This document shows, in pieces, positions 1 through 12,078 of a DNA stretch of 64,000 bases. Origin of the DNA: Anthonomus grandis grandis. Its lineage: Eukaryota > Arthropoda > Insecta > Coleoptera > Curculionidae. The notes under the pieces were generated by a model, which was given only the letters and a program-made list of their open reading frames with translations, did not search any database and was not told the DNA's origin. Position numbers and translations under genes: made by a program. Every line of letters starts with the position of its first letter. Position 1 is the first letter of the stretch. Location of the stretch: assembly GCF_022605725.1 (NCBI RefSeq), contig NC_065547.1, positions 7,977,167-8,041,166 of the forward strand, written 5' to 3'.

Positions 1-1904
1 TTGGTTTTCTTCAGAGCTTCGCAGTTTGATCATAAGGAAGAAACAAATTCACAAAAAGTTTAAAATTAGTGGTCAACAGCAGGATTATGATAAATTTGTA
101 TTGTTGAGACAACAATGTGAGTACTTAAGAGAGTTGTGCTATCAACAATACATTAATAAGGTGGAAATGAATCTCGCTGGCAATCCAAGGTACTTCTGGT
201 CATATATTCAAAATAAAAGAACTGGTTTTAGTCTTCCCTCCAGAATGACATACAATAACAGGATTAGTATGAATATCTCAGATACTGCGGATATGTTTGC
301 AGAATACTTTTCATCCGTCTATTCGGATGAGCAAGTCAATACCATCTTTTGATTTTGATAAATCAATTTGTCTGAGCACTTTAACTCTGTCAACACAGGA
401 TGTTTATGAGGTTATTACTTCCTCTAAGAATAAGCTCTGCTCTGGACCAGATGGGATTCCGGCATTCTTCCTAAAGAAATGTGTTTGTGTTCTTACGAAA
501 CCAATACTGTTCATTTTTAACAAATCTCTAGGTACTGGTTCTTATCCCACTCTCTGGAAGAGAAGTTTTCGAAAACCCATTTTTAAATCTGGTAGTAGAA
601 ATGAAATTTCCAATTATTGGGCTGTGTGTAACCAATCTGGGTTGCCAAAGCTGCTTGACTGCCTGGTCAGTCATAGGATTGCCTGGAGTTTTAAATCTTT
701 ATTTAATCCTGAGCAATTTGGATTTATAAAAGGCAGATCTACTGATGCTAATTTGGTGCTGTATGTCAACTACCTCTACCGCTGTTTGGAGAGGGGACTT
801 CAGGTTGACTCAATATATAAAGATTTTTCCAAGGCTTTTGATCGAGTTAACCATGGGGTACTCTTGCAGAAGCTTAGGGCTTTAGGTATTGTGGGGCCTC
901 TTCTTCAGTGGATCTCGGGATTCATCAGAGGTAGAACCCAGATTGTTAATCTTGGAGGTACATGTTCCTCTGAAATTTTGGTACCATCTGGGGTGCCACA
1001 GGGCTCTCACTCGGGCCCTGTTTTGTTTTGCCTCTTTTTGATTGATTTAGTTTGGAAACTTGAAAATTGTCGTGTGCTAATGTTTGCTGATGATGTGAAG
1101 CTATTTAGGCTTATCACATCCCTTTCTGATGCTGTGCTCCTGCAAAAAGACCTCAATTTATTCTTTGATTGGTGCCACTTGAATAGAATGTCCCTTAATA
1201 TCAATAAGTGCCATAAGATTACTTTTTCTAAGCAAAGAAACTCTATTGCTTTTCTTTATAAAATAAATAATGTAGCAATTGGTGTCAAAACAGAGGTTTC
1301 TGACTTAGGAATATTTATTTACTCCAGGTTGTCTTTTAAAAGTCACATCAATCAGGTGACTGGTAGGGCAATGAAAATGCTGGGTTTTATCCAACGGTCT
1401 ACAACTGATTTGTCTTTGTTTACTTTTAGATTACTTTATTGATCTCTTGTTAGGCCCATCTTGGAGTATGGCTCAATTGTGTGGTCCCCGTCATACAACT
1501 GCTACATTGAGCAGATTGAAAAAACTCAAAATAAATTTTTAAGGGTGGCGGCTTTTAGATGTGGTTACAGGAGACAGGCGTATTACTATCAGTGGGTCAG
1601 GGATAACCTGAACTTACCCACATTGGAGTCACGAAGAACATTACTCGACTTATGTTTTATGCATAAGGTTTTAAATGCTACTATAGATTGTCCCGAGTTA
1701 TTGTCTCTTTTTAAACTTAGGGTGCCTTCCAGATTGAATAGACAATCAGAAATATTTTCAGTCCCATTCCACCATACCAATTATGGCATTAATGAGACAA
1801 TTACACGAATGGCTCGAAGTGCTAATGGTCTGTCAGGACAGATAAACTTTTTTGACTCTAGGATAACATCTTTTAAGTGGCAGTTAAAGAATATTATTTC
1901 ATAG
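1..1904 (+). pseudogene. LINE reverse transcriptase ORF2, decayed
   Basis: Encodes the endonuclease-RT linker, RT palm and C-terminal region of a non-LTR retrotransposon polyprotein, which would copy element RNA at a nicked target. From about 26 to 345 one frame carries the linker; a one-base shift near 335-345 moves the reading into the frame used from there to 1904. Visible motifs are SGPDGIPAFF, a fingers block where the usual NYRP reads NYWA, DFSKAFDRVNH (RT motif A), SGVPQGS (motif B) and FADDVKLF (active site) near 1084-1110. An in-frame TGA at 1440-1442, where relatives carry a Cys codon, interrupts the C-terminal part. The shift, the stop and the lost Arg indicate a dead copy, older-looking than copy B. 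Confidence 0.85.
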
Positions 1905-2055
1905 GGGCTTTAATTAATTAACTCATCTACACCTTACACTGATTTATAGATAGTTTTGTATATAATGTTTCTGAATATATATGTTTGTATGGGTATGCTA
2001 TGTAATACTTTTGTAAATGGATTCCGTTAATAAATAAATAAATAAATAAATAAAA
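1..2055 (+). mobile_element. Non-LTR retrotransposon (LINE) copy A, 3' portion
   Basis: A LINE fragment that runs in from the left window edge and ends in a short AATA-type tandem tail at about 2028-2055. Its coding part is a reverse transcriptase (separate entry). The last 150 bases before the tail form an AT-rich 3' UTR. The protein order, the F/YADD box and the tail match the copy at about 60945-63353, so both belong to one family of the CR1/Jockey-like group; the exact clade cannot be called by eye. The 3' end abuts the satellite array directly. The 5' end lies outside the window, so truncation cannot be judged. Confidence 0.85.
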
Positions 2056-5000
2056 TTGTTTTCAGAAGTAAAAATGCAAAATCGAAAAAATCAATTTTTG
2101 GCCCAAAATTTATAGGGGATAACGCAGAGAAATTCTCTAAAAAATTGTTTTAATTTTTTTTGAAAATTGCATATTAAAGAAGCTATAGGCGATTCTTTGA
2201 AAACGGCCCAAGTTTGGAGCTCAAAAATTTCGAAAAATCTAAATTTTCAAAAAATGAGAAAACAAAATTAACACGAGGTAGAGTATTAAATTATTATCAA
2301 AAAAAAATCCTTATGAAGTTTTTTCTAAGATTCATAATAGTGGCATACAAACTTTTTGAAAATTAAAATTACTCAGAAATGTCTCAAAAAATGGCTGTAA
2401 CTCAAAAATTTCCCAAATCGTCTGAAGGGAAAAAATGAGCTTATGAAATTATGAACTTAGCTTAAAATTGCTATAAGTAAGTTTCCTGAATCAAAAAATC
2501 AAATTTGAAAAAAAAAGCTATTTTTGGGTCGAAATTTCCAGGATATACGCCCAGGAAAACTCTTTAAAAAATGGTTTTAATTTTTTTTTGGAAAATCTAT
2601 GAGGCTGAGAAAAAAATATTTTTATAAAAGTTATAATGCCTGAAAAGATCTACAATTTTCAAAATATTTCACAATTTTATCTATTACCATTTTCGAGAAG
2701 ATTCACGAAAACCAATTTTCATTATTTCCTTTTTTTTTCTGGAAATATGAGGAAAGTTGGTGTTTTTACTAATGCGTTAGATTCTGTGTAAGGATGCCTA
2801 AAGAAAAGCTAGAATCCCTTTTTGCCCTAAATTGCATATTAAAGGAGCTATGAGCCATTCTTTGAAACGGCCCAAATTTAGAGCTCAAAAATTTCAAAAA
2901 ATTAAAATTTTTAAAAAATAAGAAAACAAAATTACCACCAGGTAGAGTACTAAATTATCATCAAAAAACCCATATAAGATTTTTTTCTAAGATTTATAAT
3001 AATGGCACAAAAAAATGTTTAAAATTAAAATTACTCAAAAATGTCTCAAAAATGGCTGTAACTCAAAAAATTTGCTTCGACCAAACGGTCTTAGGGAGAA
3101 AAATGAGTTAAAATTGCTATAAATAAGTTTCCTGAACCAAAAGACTAAATTTAAAAAAAAAAACAATTTTTGGGTCGAAATTTCCAGGGTATACCCCCAG
3201 GGAAATTATATAAAAAATGGTTTTAATTTTTGTTTGGAAAATCTATGAGGCTGAGAGAAAAATCATTTTTATAAAAGTTGCTGTGCTTGAAAAGCACTAC
3301 AATTTGCAAAATATTCCACAATTTTGTCTATGACCATTTTCGATAAAATTGACAAAAACCAATTTTCATTATTCCTTTTTTTTCTCTGGAACTATGAGGA
3401 AAGTTGGTGTTTTTACTATTGCGTTGGATTCTATGTAAGGATGCCTAAAGAAAAGCTAGAATTCTTTTTTGCTCTATATTGCATATTAAAGGAGCTATAA
3501 ACGATTCTTTGAAAACGGCCCAAATTTGGAGCTCAAAAATTTCAAAAAATTAAATGTTTCAAAAAATGAGAAAAACAAAATTACTACTGTAACTCAAAAA
3601 ATGTGCTTCAACCAAATGGTCTGAGGGGCAAAAATAAGTTAAAATTGCTATAAATAAGCTTCCTGAATCAAAAAACCAACTTAAAAAAAAAACAATTTTT
3701 GGGTCGAAATTTCCAGGGTGGGGTACCCAGGGAAATTATTTAAAAAATGGTTTTCATTTTTGTTTGGAAAAGCTATGAGGCGGAGATAAAAATCATTATA
3801 ATAAAACCTGTTGTGCCTAAGAAGAACTTCAATTTGCAAAATATTTCACAATTTTATCTATGACCTTTTCGGGAAAATTCACGAAAACCAATTTTCATTA
3901 TTTCCTTTTTTTCTCTGGAAATATGAGGAAAGTTGGTGTTCTTACTAATGCGTTAGATTCTGTGTAAGGATGCCTAAAGAAAAGCTAGAATCTCTTTTTG
4001 CTCTAAATTGCTTATTAAAGGAGCTATGGACGATTCTTTGAAAACCGCCCAAATTTGGAGCTCAAAAATTTGAAAAAATTAAACATTTCAAAAAATGAGA
4101 AAAAAATTACCACGAGGTAGAATAGTAAATTATCATTAAAAAACCCCTATAACACTTTTTTCTAAGATTCATAATATTGGCACAACAAATTTTTGAAAAG
4201 TAAAATTACTCAAAAATGTCTCAAAAAATGGCTGTAACTCAAAAAAAATTTGCTTCGACCAAATGACCTGAGGAGGAAAAATGGGTTAAAATTGCTATAA
4301 ATAGGTTTCCTAAATCAAAAAGGGGAACTTTCTAGGGGAACCTCCCAGTGAAATTCTTTCTTTAAAAAATAGTTTTATTTTTTTTTTGCAAAATCTATGA
4401 GTCTGAGAAAAAAATTATTTTAATAAAAGTTGTTGTGCCTAAAAAGAACTACAATTTACAAAATATTTGACAATTTTATCTATTACTATTTTCTATAAAA
4501 TCCACGACAACCCATTTTCAATATTTCCTTTTTTCTCTGGAACTATGAGGAAAGTTGATGTTCTTACTATTGCGTTGGATTCTATGTAAAGATAAGCTAA
4601 AGAAAACCTGGAATCCCTTTTTGCCCTAAATTGCATATTAAAGGAGCGATGGACGATTCCCGAAAAAACTCAAAAAAAAATTGCTTCGACCAAATGATCT
4701 GAGGAGGAAAAATGGGTTAAAGTTGCTATAAATAGGTTTCCTAAACCAAAAAATCAATTTTTAGGCCAAAAATTCTAGGGGAACCTCCCAGTGAAATTCT
4801 TTCTTTAAAGAATAGTTTTATTTTTTTTTTGAAAAATTTATGAGGCTGAGAAAAAAATTATTTTAATAAAAGCTGTTGTGCCTAAGAAGAACTACAATTT
4901 GCAGACTATTTCACAATTTTATCTATGACCATTTTCGAGAAAATTCACGAAACCAATTTTCATTATTTTCTTTTCTTCTCTGGAACTATGAGGAAAGTTG

Positions 5001-5727
5001 GTGTTTCTACTATTGCGTTGGATTCTATGCAAGGATGCATAAAGAAAAGCTAGAATTCCTTTTTGCCCTAAATTGCATATTAAAGGAGGTATGGACGATT
5101 CTTTAAAAACGGCCCAAATTTAAAGCTCAAAATTTTCAAAAAATAAGGAAACAAAATTACCACGAGGTAGAGCATTAAATTATCATAAAAAATACCCTTA
5201 TGAAGTTTTTTCTAAGATTCATAATAATGGGACAAAAAATTTTTGAAAATTAAAATTACTTAAAAAATTTGCTTCGACGAAATGGTCCTCGGGGGAAAAA
5301 TGAGTTAAAATTGCTATAATTTAGTTTTCTGAACCAAGAAACCAAGTATAAAAACATCAATTTTTGAGCCGAAATTTCCAGGGTATTATACCCAAGGGAA
5401 ATTACTTAAAAAATGGTTATATTAATTTTTCTTTCAGAAAAGCTAATGAGGCTGAGAGAAAAATCATTAAAAAAAAAATTGTGCCTGAAGAACTAGAATT
5501 TGCAAAATATTTCACAATTTTATCTATGACCATTTTCGAGAAAATTTACGAAAACCAATTTTTATCATTTCCTTGTTTTCTCTGGAACTATGAGAAAAGT
5601 TGGTGTTTTTACTACTGCGTTGGATTCTATGTAAAGATGCCTAAAGAAAAGCTATAATCCCCTATTATCCTAAATTGCATATTAAAGGAGTTAAAGGCGA
5701 TTGTTTGGAAACGGCCTAAATTTTTTA
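2056..5727. repeat. Satellite-like tandem array, ~0.6 kb monomers
   Basis: A repeated AT-rich unit occurs about six times. Using the ATGAGG in the landmark 'atgaggaaagttggtgtt' as anchor, copies fall at 2747, 3394, 3923, 4545, 4988 and 5590, giving spacings of about 647, 529, 622, 443 and 602 bases. The shorter spacings are internal deletions in the monomers. Each unit also holds a gggtcgaaatttccaggg block, a ctatgaggctgag block and a ttgcatattaaaggagctat block. No intact gene is present, and the small reading frames are repeat translations. The left edge abuts LINE copy A. The right edge is cut by the Harbinger element inside the 'aaacggcc' block. Confidence 0.85.
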
Positions 5728-5730
5728 TTA

Positions 5731-5773
5731 AGCGGGCTTTACACGTGTAAAGTAGCTAAAGCAGGTTACTAAA
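5731..5773. repeat. Harbinger left terminal inverted repeat
   Basis: Begins AGCGGGCTTTACACG directly after the TTA. Read on the opposite strand, the right end starts AGCCGAATTTAC and shares TTTACACGT, AAGTAGCT and a GTTACTAAA block in the same order, with a few indels. A further cacgtgta-type motif recurs at 5880. Confidence 0.8.
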
Positions 5774-7218
5774 TCAAGCAGCTAAATTTAGCTACTTGCA
5801 GCATGTAAACCACTATATTTAGTACTTGCGCAAGTAAGCTCCCCCACTGTTTTTTTACAGCAACTAAATTCCAAATAAACACGTGTAGACAGACTAGTTT
5901 AGCGAAGTCAGAGACAACCAAATTTGGTTGTCTCTGGCGAAGTGTATTAGGTCGACCTGTTCGTAGGAGCTTACTGGAATTGTTTTGTGTGATTTTTTTT
6001 GGAACACGATGACGTCTCGTTGGAGTGAAGAGACAACATTAAAATTCGTACACGAGTATCGTGATAGACCATGTTTATGGGACACAAGGTCTGGGAATTA
6101 TATAAAATAAACAAGCCCGTGATGCAGCATACACAGAGATTGAGGAAACTATGGGAGTCGAAGGGTTTGAAGCAGGAGAAATCAAAAATAAAATAAGGGC
6201 CTTAAGATCAACTTATTCACAAGAGAAAAGAAAGATAAAAGACTCTATGAAGTCAGGAGCAGGATATGCAGATATTTATGTCCCCAGTATAAAGTGGTTT
6301 AAGGAAATTGATGCGTTTCTTCGTTTTTTGGATGAAAATAAGAGACCTACCCAAGATAATTTTGGTAACGCAAGTATATTCACATTAAATACATATTTAA
6401 ATAATTCAAAAAATCATTCTCTCCTGCCATGGTACAGCACCTTCACCCATAAAATACTGACACAGTTGATCCCTCATATTCCTTGCAGATTTTGCAGAGT
6501 GATTGCTGTGTACTTTCTCCATTGGGGAAAATCTGACTTTAAGATCTCTCCAAGAACCAAATCGCATTTGACCTCTGTCTAGGTCCTCTTCATCTAAAGA
6601 TCCACTCGGAGTGTAATTATTGCTTGAAGTAATTCTCAAATAGTTGTGTAATGCGCAACAAGTTTTGATAATTTTGTTATAAATAGTTTCTGGTAAACAT
6701 GCTATGGGCTTTTCAAAAATGCGAAACCTACTAACCATAATCCCAAAACCATTCTCAACGATTCTTCTTGCACGTGAGAGGCGGTAATTGAACACTTTTT
6801 GCTCTTTTGAAAGCACCACTTTTGAAAAAGGTTTCATCAAATATTCCTTCAGCGGGAATGCATCATCACCTACGATGAATCCGCCCGCTGATAATAAACC
6901 ATACTCTAGCGCTTGAGACAAAGAAGATTGTTGGAACACTCCTCCGTCTGACTGCCTTCCAGAGCATCCAACATTTATATAACGGAAACAATAATTATCG
7001 TCTACTACAGCTAGCAACACAATGCTGTTAGTGCGTTTATAATTAAAAAATTCACTTCCACAGTGTGCTGGTGCATGGATGACAAAATGTTTTCCGTCAA
7101 TTACACCGTAACAATTTGGAAAATTCCATCTTTGTCGAAATCCATTTTCAATTACTTTCCATTCTTCTTCAGACGCAGGAACCTAAAATATACAGAATAA
7201 AAATATTACAATCGATAA

Positions 7219-7342
<124 letters not shown>

Positions 7343-7447
7343 CCCCGTGGGGGGCCGGGGTAGAATAGCCTCCTGGTACGTTCTGCCTGTCGTAAAAGGC
7401 GACTAAAAGAACAACCTGGACCACCAGGGTTAAATGGTGGTACACCC
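7343..7447 (+). ncRNA. Structured 5' leader of the Dong element (possible HDV-like ribozyme)
   Basis: The leader contains several nested complementary pairs: GTTCT/AGAAC around a GTCG/CGAC hairpin, and an ACCACCA/TGGTGGT hairpin just before the start region, preceded by G-rich and C-rich blocks that could close a pseudoknot. HDV-like self-cleaving ribozymes are established at the 5' ends of R2-type and some related non-LTR elements. Whether this leader folds that way is my inference from pairing alone, and no catalytic C was positioned with certainty. Confidence 0.3.
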
Positions 7448-8674
7448 ATGGAAATGGAGACACGAAGTGGAAGATGCCTCGGAGAAAGGTCGCTGCCTGG
7501 GGATCGCCAGGGCATGTCTGGTGCCGGCGCTGGACATGACAGTATGCGGACCGTCGGTGGCAGAGAGTTAAGGAGGCGGCAACCTGTCATTCAAGAAACT
7601 ACACCTCCTCCTCTTCAACAACAAAACGACCAGGAGGGCCCAACACCATCACGAGCCCCCCTCGCTGAAGGTGCTGCGCAGGAAATTCAGCCAGCGCTCA
7701 CCCAGGCGGGACTACAAAGACAGCGCATAAAATGGATATCTGCGATGAATGAAACCGTCATGCGCAGCTTTTATAAAGTGACCAACCTGGGACGAGAAAT
7801 GATCGGCTACAGACAACTTCTACATGCCGAATTTAGGAGAATCTATCCACATCTCCAAGTTACCGAACAGAGAGTAGCAGACCAGTATCGGGTAATAATG
7901 CGTAATCACCTAATTCCAGAGACAAGACTCAATACCATTAAAGAAGAAATACAAGTGCAAATTAACAACGAACAAGACCCCGCTAACAATGAACCAGCTG
8001 AGGAGCAACTTGTAATAGAAAACGTATTAAATAAGACACAGGAACCTACCGAAAACACTCAAGAGGATAATTCTGAGCTATATCACGAACTATCTGCAGA
8101 AATGGCACGTGCGATGCTAGAATTTGAGGGAACCAACCCACTGATAAGACCCAAACTTCCAAAAGTAAACTCTTCAAAAAAACTAGGTCAAATTATGGAA
8201 CTTTCTAACACCAAAATTCTTCCACCTTATCTTTTAAATATTAATAACATGCAATCTCTTCACCTTTTAGTTTATAGCGCAGCAACTGCCGTTGCTAAAA
8301 CCATGAAAATTAAGATAAGGATCCACAATGACTCTGCAAGAACCGAGCTCCCGATACCGCCATGGAAAACCAGACTTCAACGAAAAATTCAGAGGTTTCG
8401 AAAAGATATCGGCCAACTAACAGAATATCTGAGGGGTACACGAACAAACAGACAAAAACAGAAAGTTGATGAAATTTTGCAGAGAAACAACATCCACACT
8501 CGGCATGAACCAGAAAATAATACAGCTCAACAATGCCTGGATACTCTAAAACAGAAACTTTCCTTATTTTCAGGGCGCCTACGAAGATACAAGACCAGTA
8601 ATAATCGAAAACGTGACAATCTTGGAGAAACTCCGCATCTGGATGGAGAAGCCCCTTCATGGGCGGCATCCTAA
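7448..8674 (+). pseudogene. Dong element ORF, N-terminal part
   Basis: An open frame of 408 codons from MEMETRSGR. The first 90 residues are Pro/Gln-rich. Residues about 95-165 hold the conserved block of R4/Dong-type ORFs (RIKWISAMNET, KVTNLGREMIGYRQL, EFRRIYPHLQVTEQRVADQ), which looks like a helical DNA-binding region. Residues 170-230 are acidic and Gln-rich. A basic stretch follows (KTRLQRKIQRFRKDI). The frame then runs out of alignment after NNRKRDN, at the edge of the internal deletion, and stops. It would normally continue into the reverse transcriptase. No homologous host gene is suggested. Confidence 0.75.
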
Positions 8675-9443
8675 TGAGATCAGCCAAAATCATGTCGACA
8701 CTGCTTCGTCGAACTATTGGTTGGTATCAGGCAAGATGTTTCCAGAAACCGAGGGCTTTCTACTCGCCATCCAAGATCAGGTTATACCAACAAGAAATTA
8801 TCTCAAGCACATCGTCAGAGATCCGTCCGTACAAAACGACAAATGCCGGTATGGATGCCAAACATCAGAGACAATCCAGCACATAACAGGAGGATGTCAG
8901 GCCTTTGCAGTGACAGAATACAAAGAATGGCACGACTCAGTTGGGAAAATTTTACATCAAGAGCTGGCAATGAAGTTGGAACTTATTGCAAAAGAGAAGG
9001 TTCCGTATTATAAATATACTCCAGAACCCGTAGTGGAAAATGACCGATATAAGTTATATTGGGACCGCAGTGTCCTTACCGATTAACATGTAAGGCATAA
9101 TAGACCAGATCTTATTTTATTAGATAAAATTTCCAGGAAAACAACTCTAATTGATATAGCCATACCGAACAACAATAATCTGCAAGAGAAACACACTGAG
9201 AAAATCGCCAAATACAGAGATCTAGAAATTCAAATCGGAAGGCAATGGAGAATGGATAATGTTCAGACCATCCCAATTGTTATATCGACAATGGGTGTAA
9301 TACCAAAGAGTCTACTGGAATACCTTAAACAACTAGGAACTGGCGAACATCTATATAAGCACATGCAAAAGGCAGTACTACTGGCAACTGCTTGCAGCAC
9401 CCGGAAATTTCTAGGAGATAACTCTACATTTCAGGTCACTTAA
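8613..9443 (+). pseudogene. Dong element ORF, C-terminal zinc knuckle and endonuclease part
   Basis: Starts within the deletion junction and reads GRHPNEISQNHVDTASSNYW, then a knuckle C-x3-C-x7-H-x4-C (CRYGC...H...C). The segment after it (PEPVVENDRYKLYWDR, then RPDLILLDK and LIDIAIPN) matches the restriction-enzyme-like endonuclease of R4/Dong elements, with the RPD...DK acidic residues retained. An in-frame TAA at 9084-9086 interrupts the frame between VLTD and HVRHNRPD; the frame then continues to TAA at 9441-9443. The frame differs from that of the upstream part, which is consistent with a deletion between them. Confidence 0.8.
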
Positions 9444-10730
9444 GAACACCAAAAAGGCCCCCACAAACCACAGAGCTTAATCCTTTTGATATCGCAGGTA
9501 TCTGGGATAAGTAAATGATCCCCCCCCCCCCCTTAGAGGGAGTGCGAGCCTTAACTGGCTGTAAATAATAATAATAAATACATATTTTTTTATTTAAGGA
9601 ATCAGAATGTGAGCAAGAAGTTGGTGAACACAGAAATAAAGAACAGGATACATTGACCTTCAACGAAACGACTAACCCTGCAAAAAACCTAAGTCATTAT
9701 CAAAATTGAAGCAAGTGTCTTAAGTTGTTAAGGACCTCAAAAAAATTAGCGAAATAGTAACACAGGAGCCTGCCACAAATGTAAATGAATATGTTATTTT
9801 TATGGTCAGAGTGTGGCTGCACAGCTGATGACGCTATAACCGATTTCAGCTATACAAGCACAAGAACAAATCCAGTCTATTCTTACCAAGTTTAAACTTC
9901 ATGACTTGCGGGCTAATAATAATTATTCTTCTTCATCAGAAACCACCCACACTACTGTTCCATCTTATACCTCTCCACCTCTACAATCTCCGAATGAATA
10001 TGACAACACCATGAGTGATGGCTCAATCCATTATGAATATAATGCCGCCGAAAATTATTCTTAAGCAGATATCATAAGCCAAGCGTTCACCAACATATAA
10101 GTTAAGTTGCTCATATATTGTATGTACGTAAAAATATAACCATATTTAAAAATTTTAAAGAATGATTGTTTCCTTTTTTAAATCCACTTACCTTTATATA
10201 TTCCTGAAGAGCTTCATAAATGGCATCGCATACCTCAGGTATAAAGTTGGAAATTGCAGGCCTTGACACACGAAATAATCTCTGCAAAGTTCTGCAACTG
10301 TTTCCTGTCGCTAAATAAGCCAATGTGATCTCTAATTTTATCCTGGGTGGAATAGCAGCCCTCATTATGGTATCACTTTTAGTAATTATAGAGGAAATTT
10401 TATTTAGCAAATTGTCAAATCATTCTTTGGTCATCCTCATACAATTTCTATATTCCGAAAGATCTTCATTAGCAAGTTCTCTCAGCAAAGTAGAAGAAGC
10501 ACCATGAGTTTCTCTCCGACCCAGCCAATTTTGTACCCAACAACGATTTTCATGATTTTTGTTCATTTCGTCACTAATTATATCTGATATTTCACCACAT
10601 ATATCCAAAACACATTTCTTCAAAGAGGCACGAATATCTGTTGCCGCCATATTTAAAAACGAGAACTAAACCAAATTACTAAAATGTGTGGACACAACTA
10701 AATAGAAATACATAATTTTTTAGTTAATGC

Positions 10731-10778
10731 TTTAGTAACTTGCTCAAGCTACTTAATACGTGTAAAGTAAATTCGGCT
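10731..10778. repeat. Harbinger right terminal inverted repeat
   Basis: The inverted partner of the left end, terminating in ...TTCGGCT immediately before the duplicated TTA at 10779-10781. Identity with the left end is partial, so the element is not recent. Confidence 0.8.
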
Positions 10779-10781
10779 TTA

Positions 10782-11820
10782 GTACGAATAACACAAGTCT
10801 TTTGATACGGATCACACATCATAAGTTAGTAGGATTCGAATCACCCAACTATTGTAGTACCGAGGAATTAAATTGGTCCACAGAAGTCCATGCTAGGCGC
10901 CAAATTTATATTTTCCGTAATCGTCTTCACCATTTTTAGCGTTAAAATAAATCCTCCTGGAACAAGTATTTATTTTATTTTTCTAAAAATGCAACCACTC
11001 AGACTGCCTCAATTCCATACACCACTAGTAAAACTAACGGGTTGAACGATCATCGTGGATCACCGATTCACCCACAAAGTGGCAAATCGAGATCGTATCT
11101 CACGCTCAGGAATCGAGACTGTGTCTCATCCTCATGGTTGCGACAACTCTACTTTTGAGTAGAGAGTATGCGAAGATCTACTACAGAAATGATCCTGTGA
11201 AGTATGATCTTAAGGGAAAACTGGATTTTTTAGCAGGTCAACGCGAGAAACAAAACAGTCACGGTGCGAGTATACGTATTGCGGAACCTATTGGCGGAAC
11301 GTAGAGTTAATGCGGTATGTTTTTGGACTTGCGCGAGGCGTTCGACTGGGTTTCGATCGACGTGGGGTTATTAGAAGCGTTAAGAAATATGGTGAATGCA
11401 CTGGGTAAAAGCTAGATAAAGTGGTATTATTAGATGTTTACATTTAATAAAATTTAGTTGAATGTAGTTTGTTATAAGAGTGGGATCCTTATTGCTTATC
11501 GCTTCTTTTCGAATCTTTCTTATCGCTTCTTTCTTTTGTTCTATTCGGAGTACAGAAACGATGTTTACCTTTTTATAATCTAGAAATATGGGGCTACAAC
11601 TTGGTTATTTATAAATTTTTATTTTTTTTTGTTTAGGACAAAAACGCCTTTAAACTCAAAAATTTTTTTATTTAATTTTTTTAATTGTAATGCGATACAG
11701 GTTGCAACGGTTCTTTGAATATTATGAAAGTTTATGGATCGATTAGAGTTCACATGAGACAGTGGGGTTAGTTTTTGGTTATTCTCACCATAATGGGAAG
11801 TATTTTTTTAACGTCCAAAG
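10782..11820. other. No gene seen; mixed repeat-like sequence
   Basis: No supported reading frame. The stretch 11040-11400 is less AT-rich than its surroundings. On the minus strand, TTTGGCGCC near 10893-10905 resembles a retroelement primer-binding site, and a related TTTGGCGCCCAAC occurs at about 15217-15230. No LTR could be delimited. Confidence 0.4.
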
Positions 11821-11873
11821 CAAAGTCTATATATTTCAATACATAGGTATATTGAAATACATATATAGACTTG
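11821..11873. repeat. Short imperfect palindrome
   Basis: An aagtctatatat...tcaata arm on the left is mirrored by tattga...atatatagactt on the right around a 6-base centre, giving a stem of about 20 pairs with a small bulge. GTCCAAAG occurs on both sides. It could be a decayed MITE or the folded end of a mobile element. Confidence 0.6.
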
Positions 11874-12078
11874 TCCAAAGTTTGACATATGTGATATTCT
11901 AGCTCCTTTGACGGTTAAACAGTATCTTTGCGGCAATAATGGCCTACAGAAGATATGTGCGTCTCATCGAGGACTACAAATTATATTAAAGGTTTAAAAA
12001 AAAATCTTTAATATAATTAAATATAAATAAAAAAAGAGGTTTACCTCATGTTCATTTGTTACTAAGTTTAAAAGATAA

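Larger units (their letters stand above)
7343..9561 (+). mobile_element. Dong/R4-clade non-LTR retrotransposon, internally deleted
   Basis: The element begins with a GC-rich leader (ccccgtggggggccgggg) and ends ctggctg. Both ends are set directly in TAA repeats, the known target preference of Dong elements. It keeps the N-terminal part of the single long ORF and the C-terminal zinc-knuckle/endonuclease part. The whole reverse transcriptase palm is missing: no YADD, motif A or motif B block lies between them. The deletion junction is near 8600-8640. A run of 12 C lies in the 3' UTR at about 9520. This copy could move only with help from an intact relative, if at all. Confidence 0.85.

Noticed and set aside
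4876..5657. Two frames of 76 and 97 codons in the left satellite
   Set aside because: They recur in neighbouring monomers in broken form and show only repeat-derived sequence.
9830..9845. CTGATGA at about 9833 as a third hammerhead core
   Set aside because: It lies in the BESS coding sequence and no GAAAC partner with a stem is present at the right distance.
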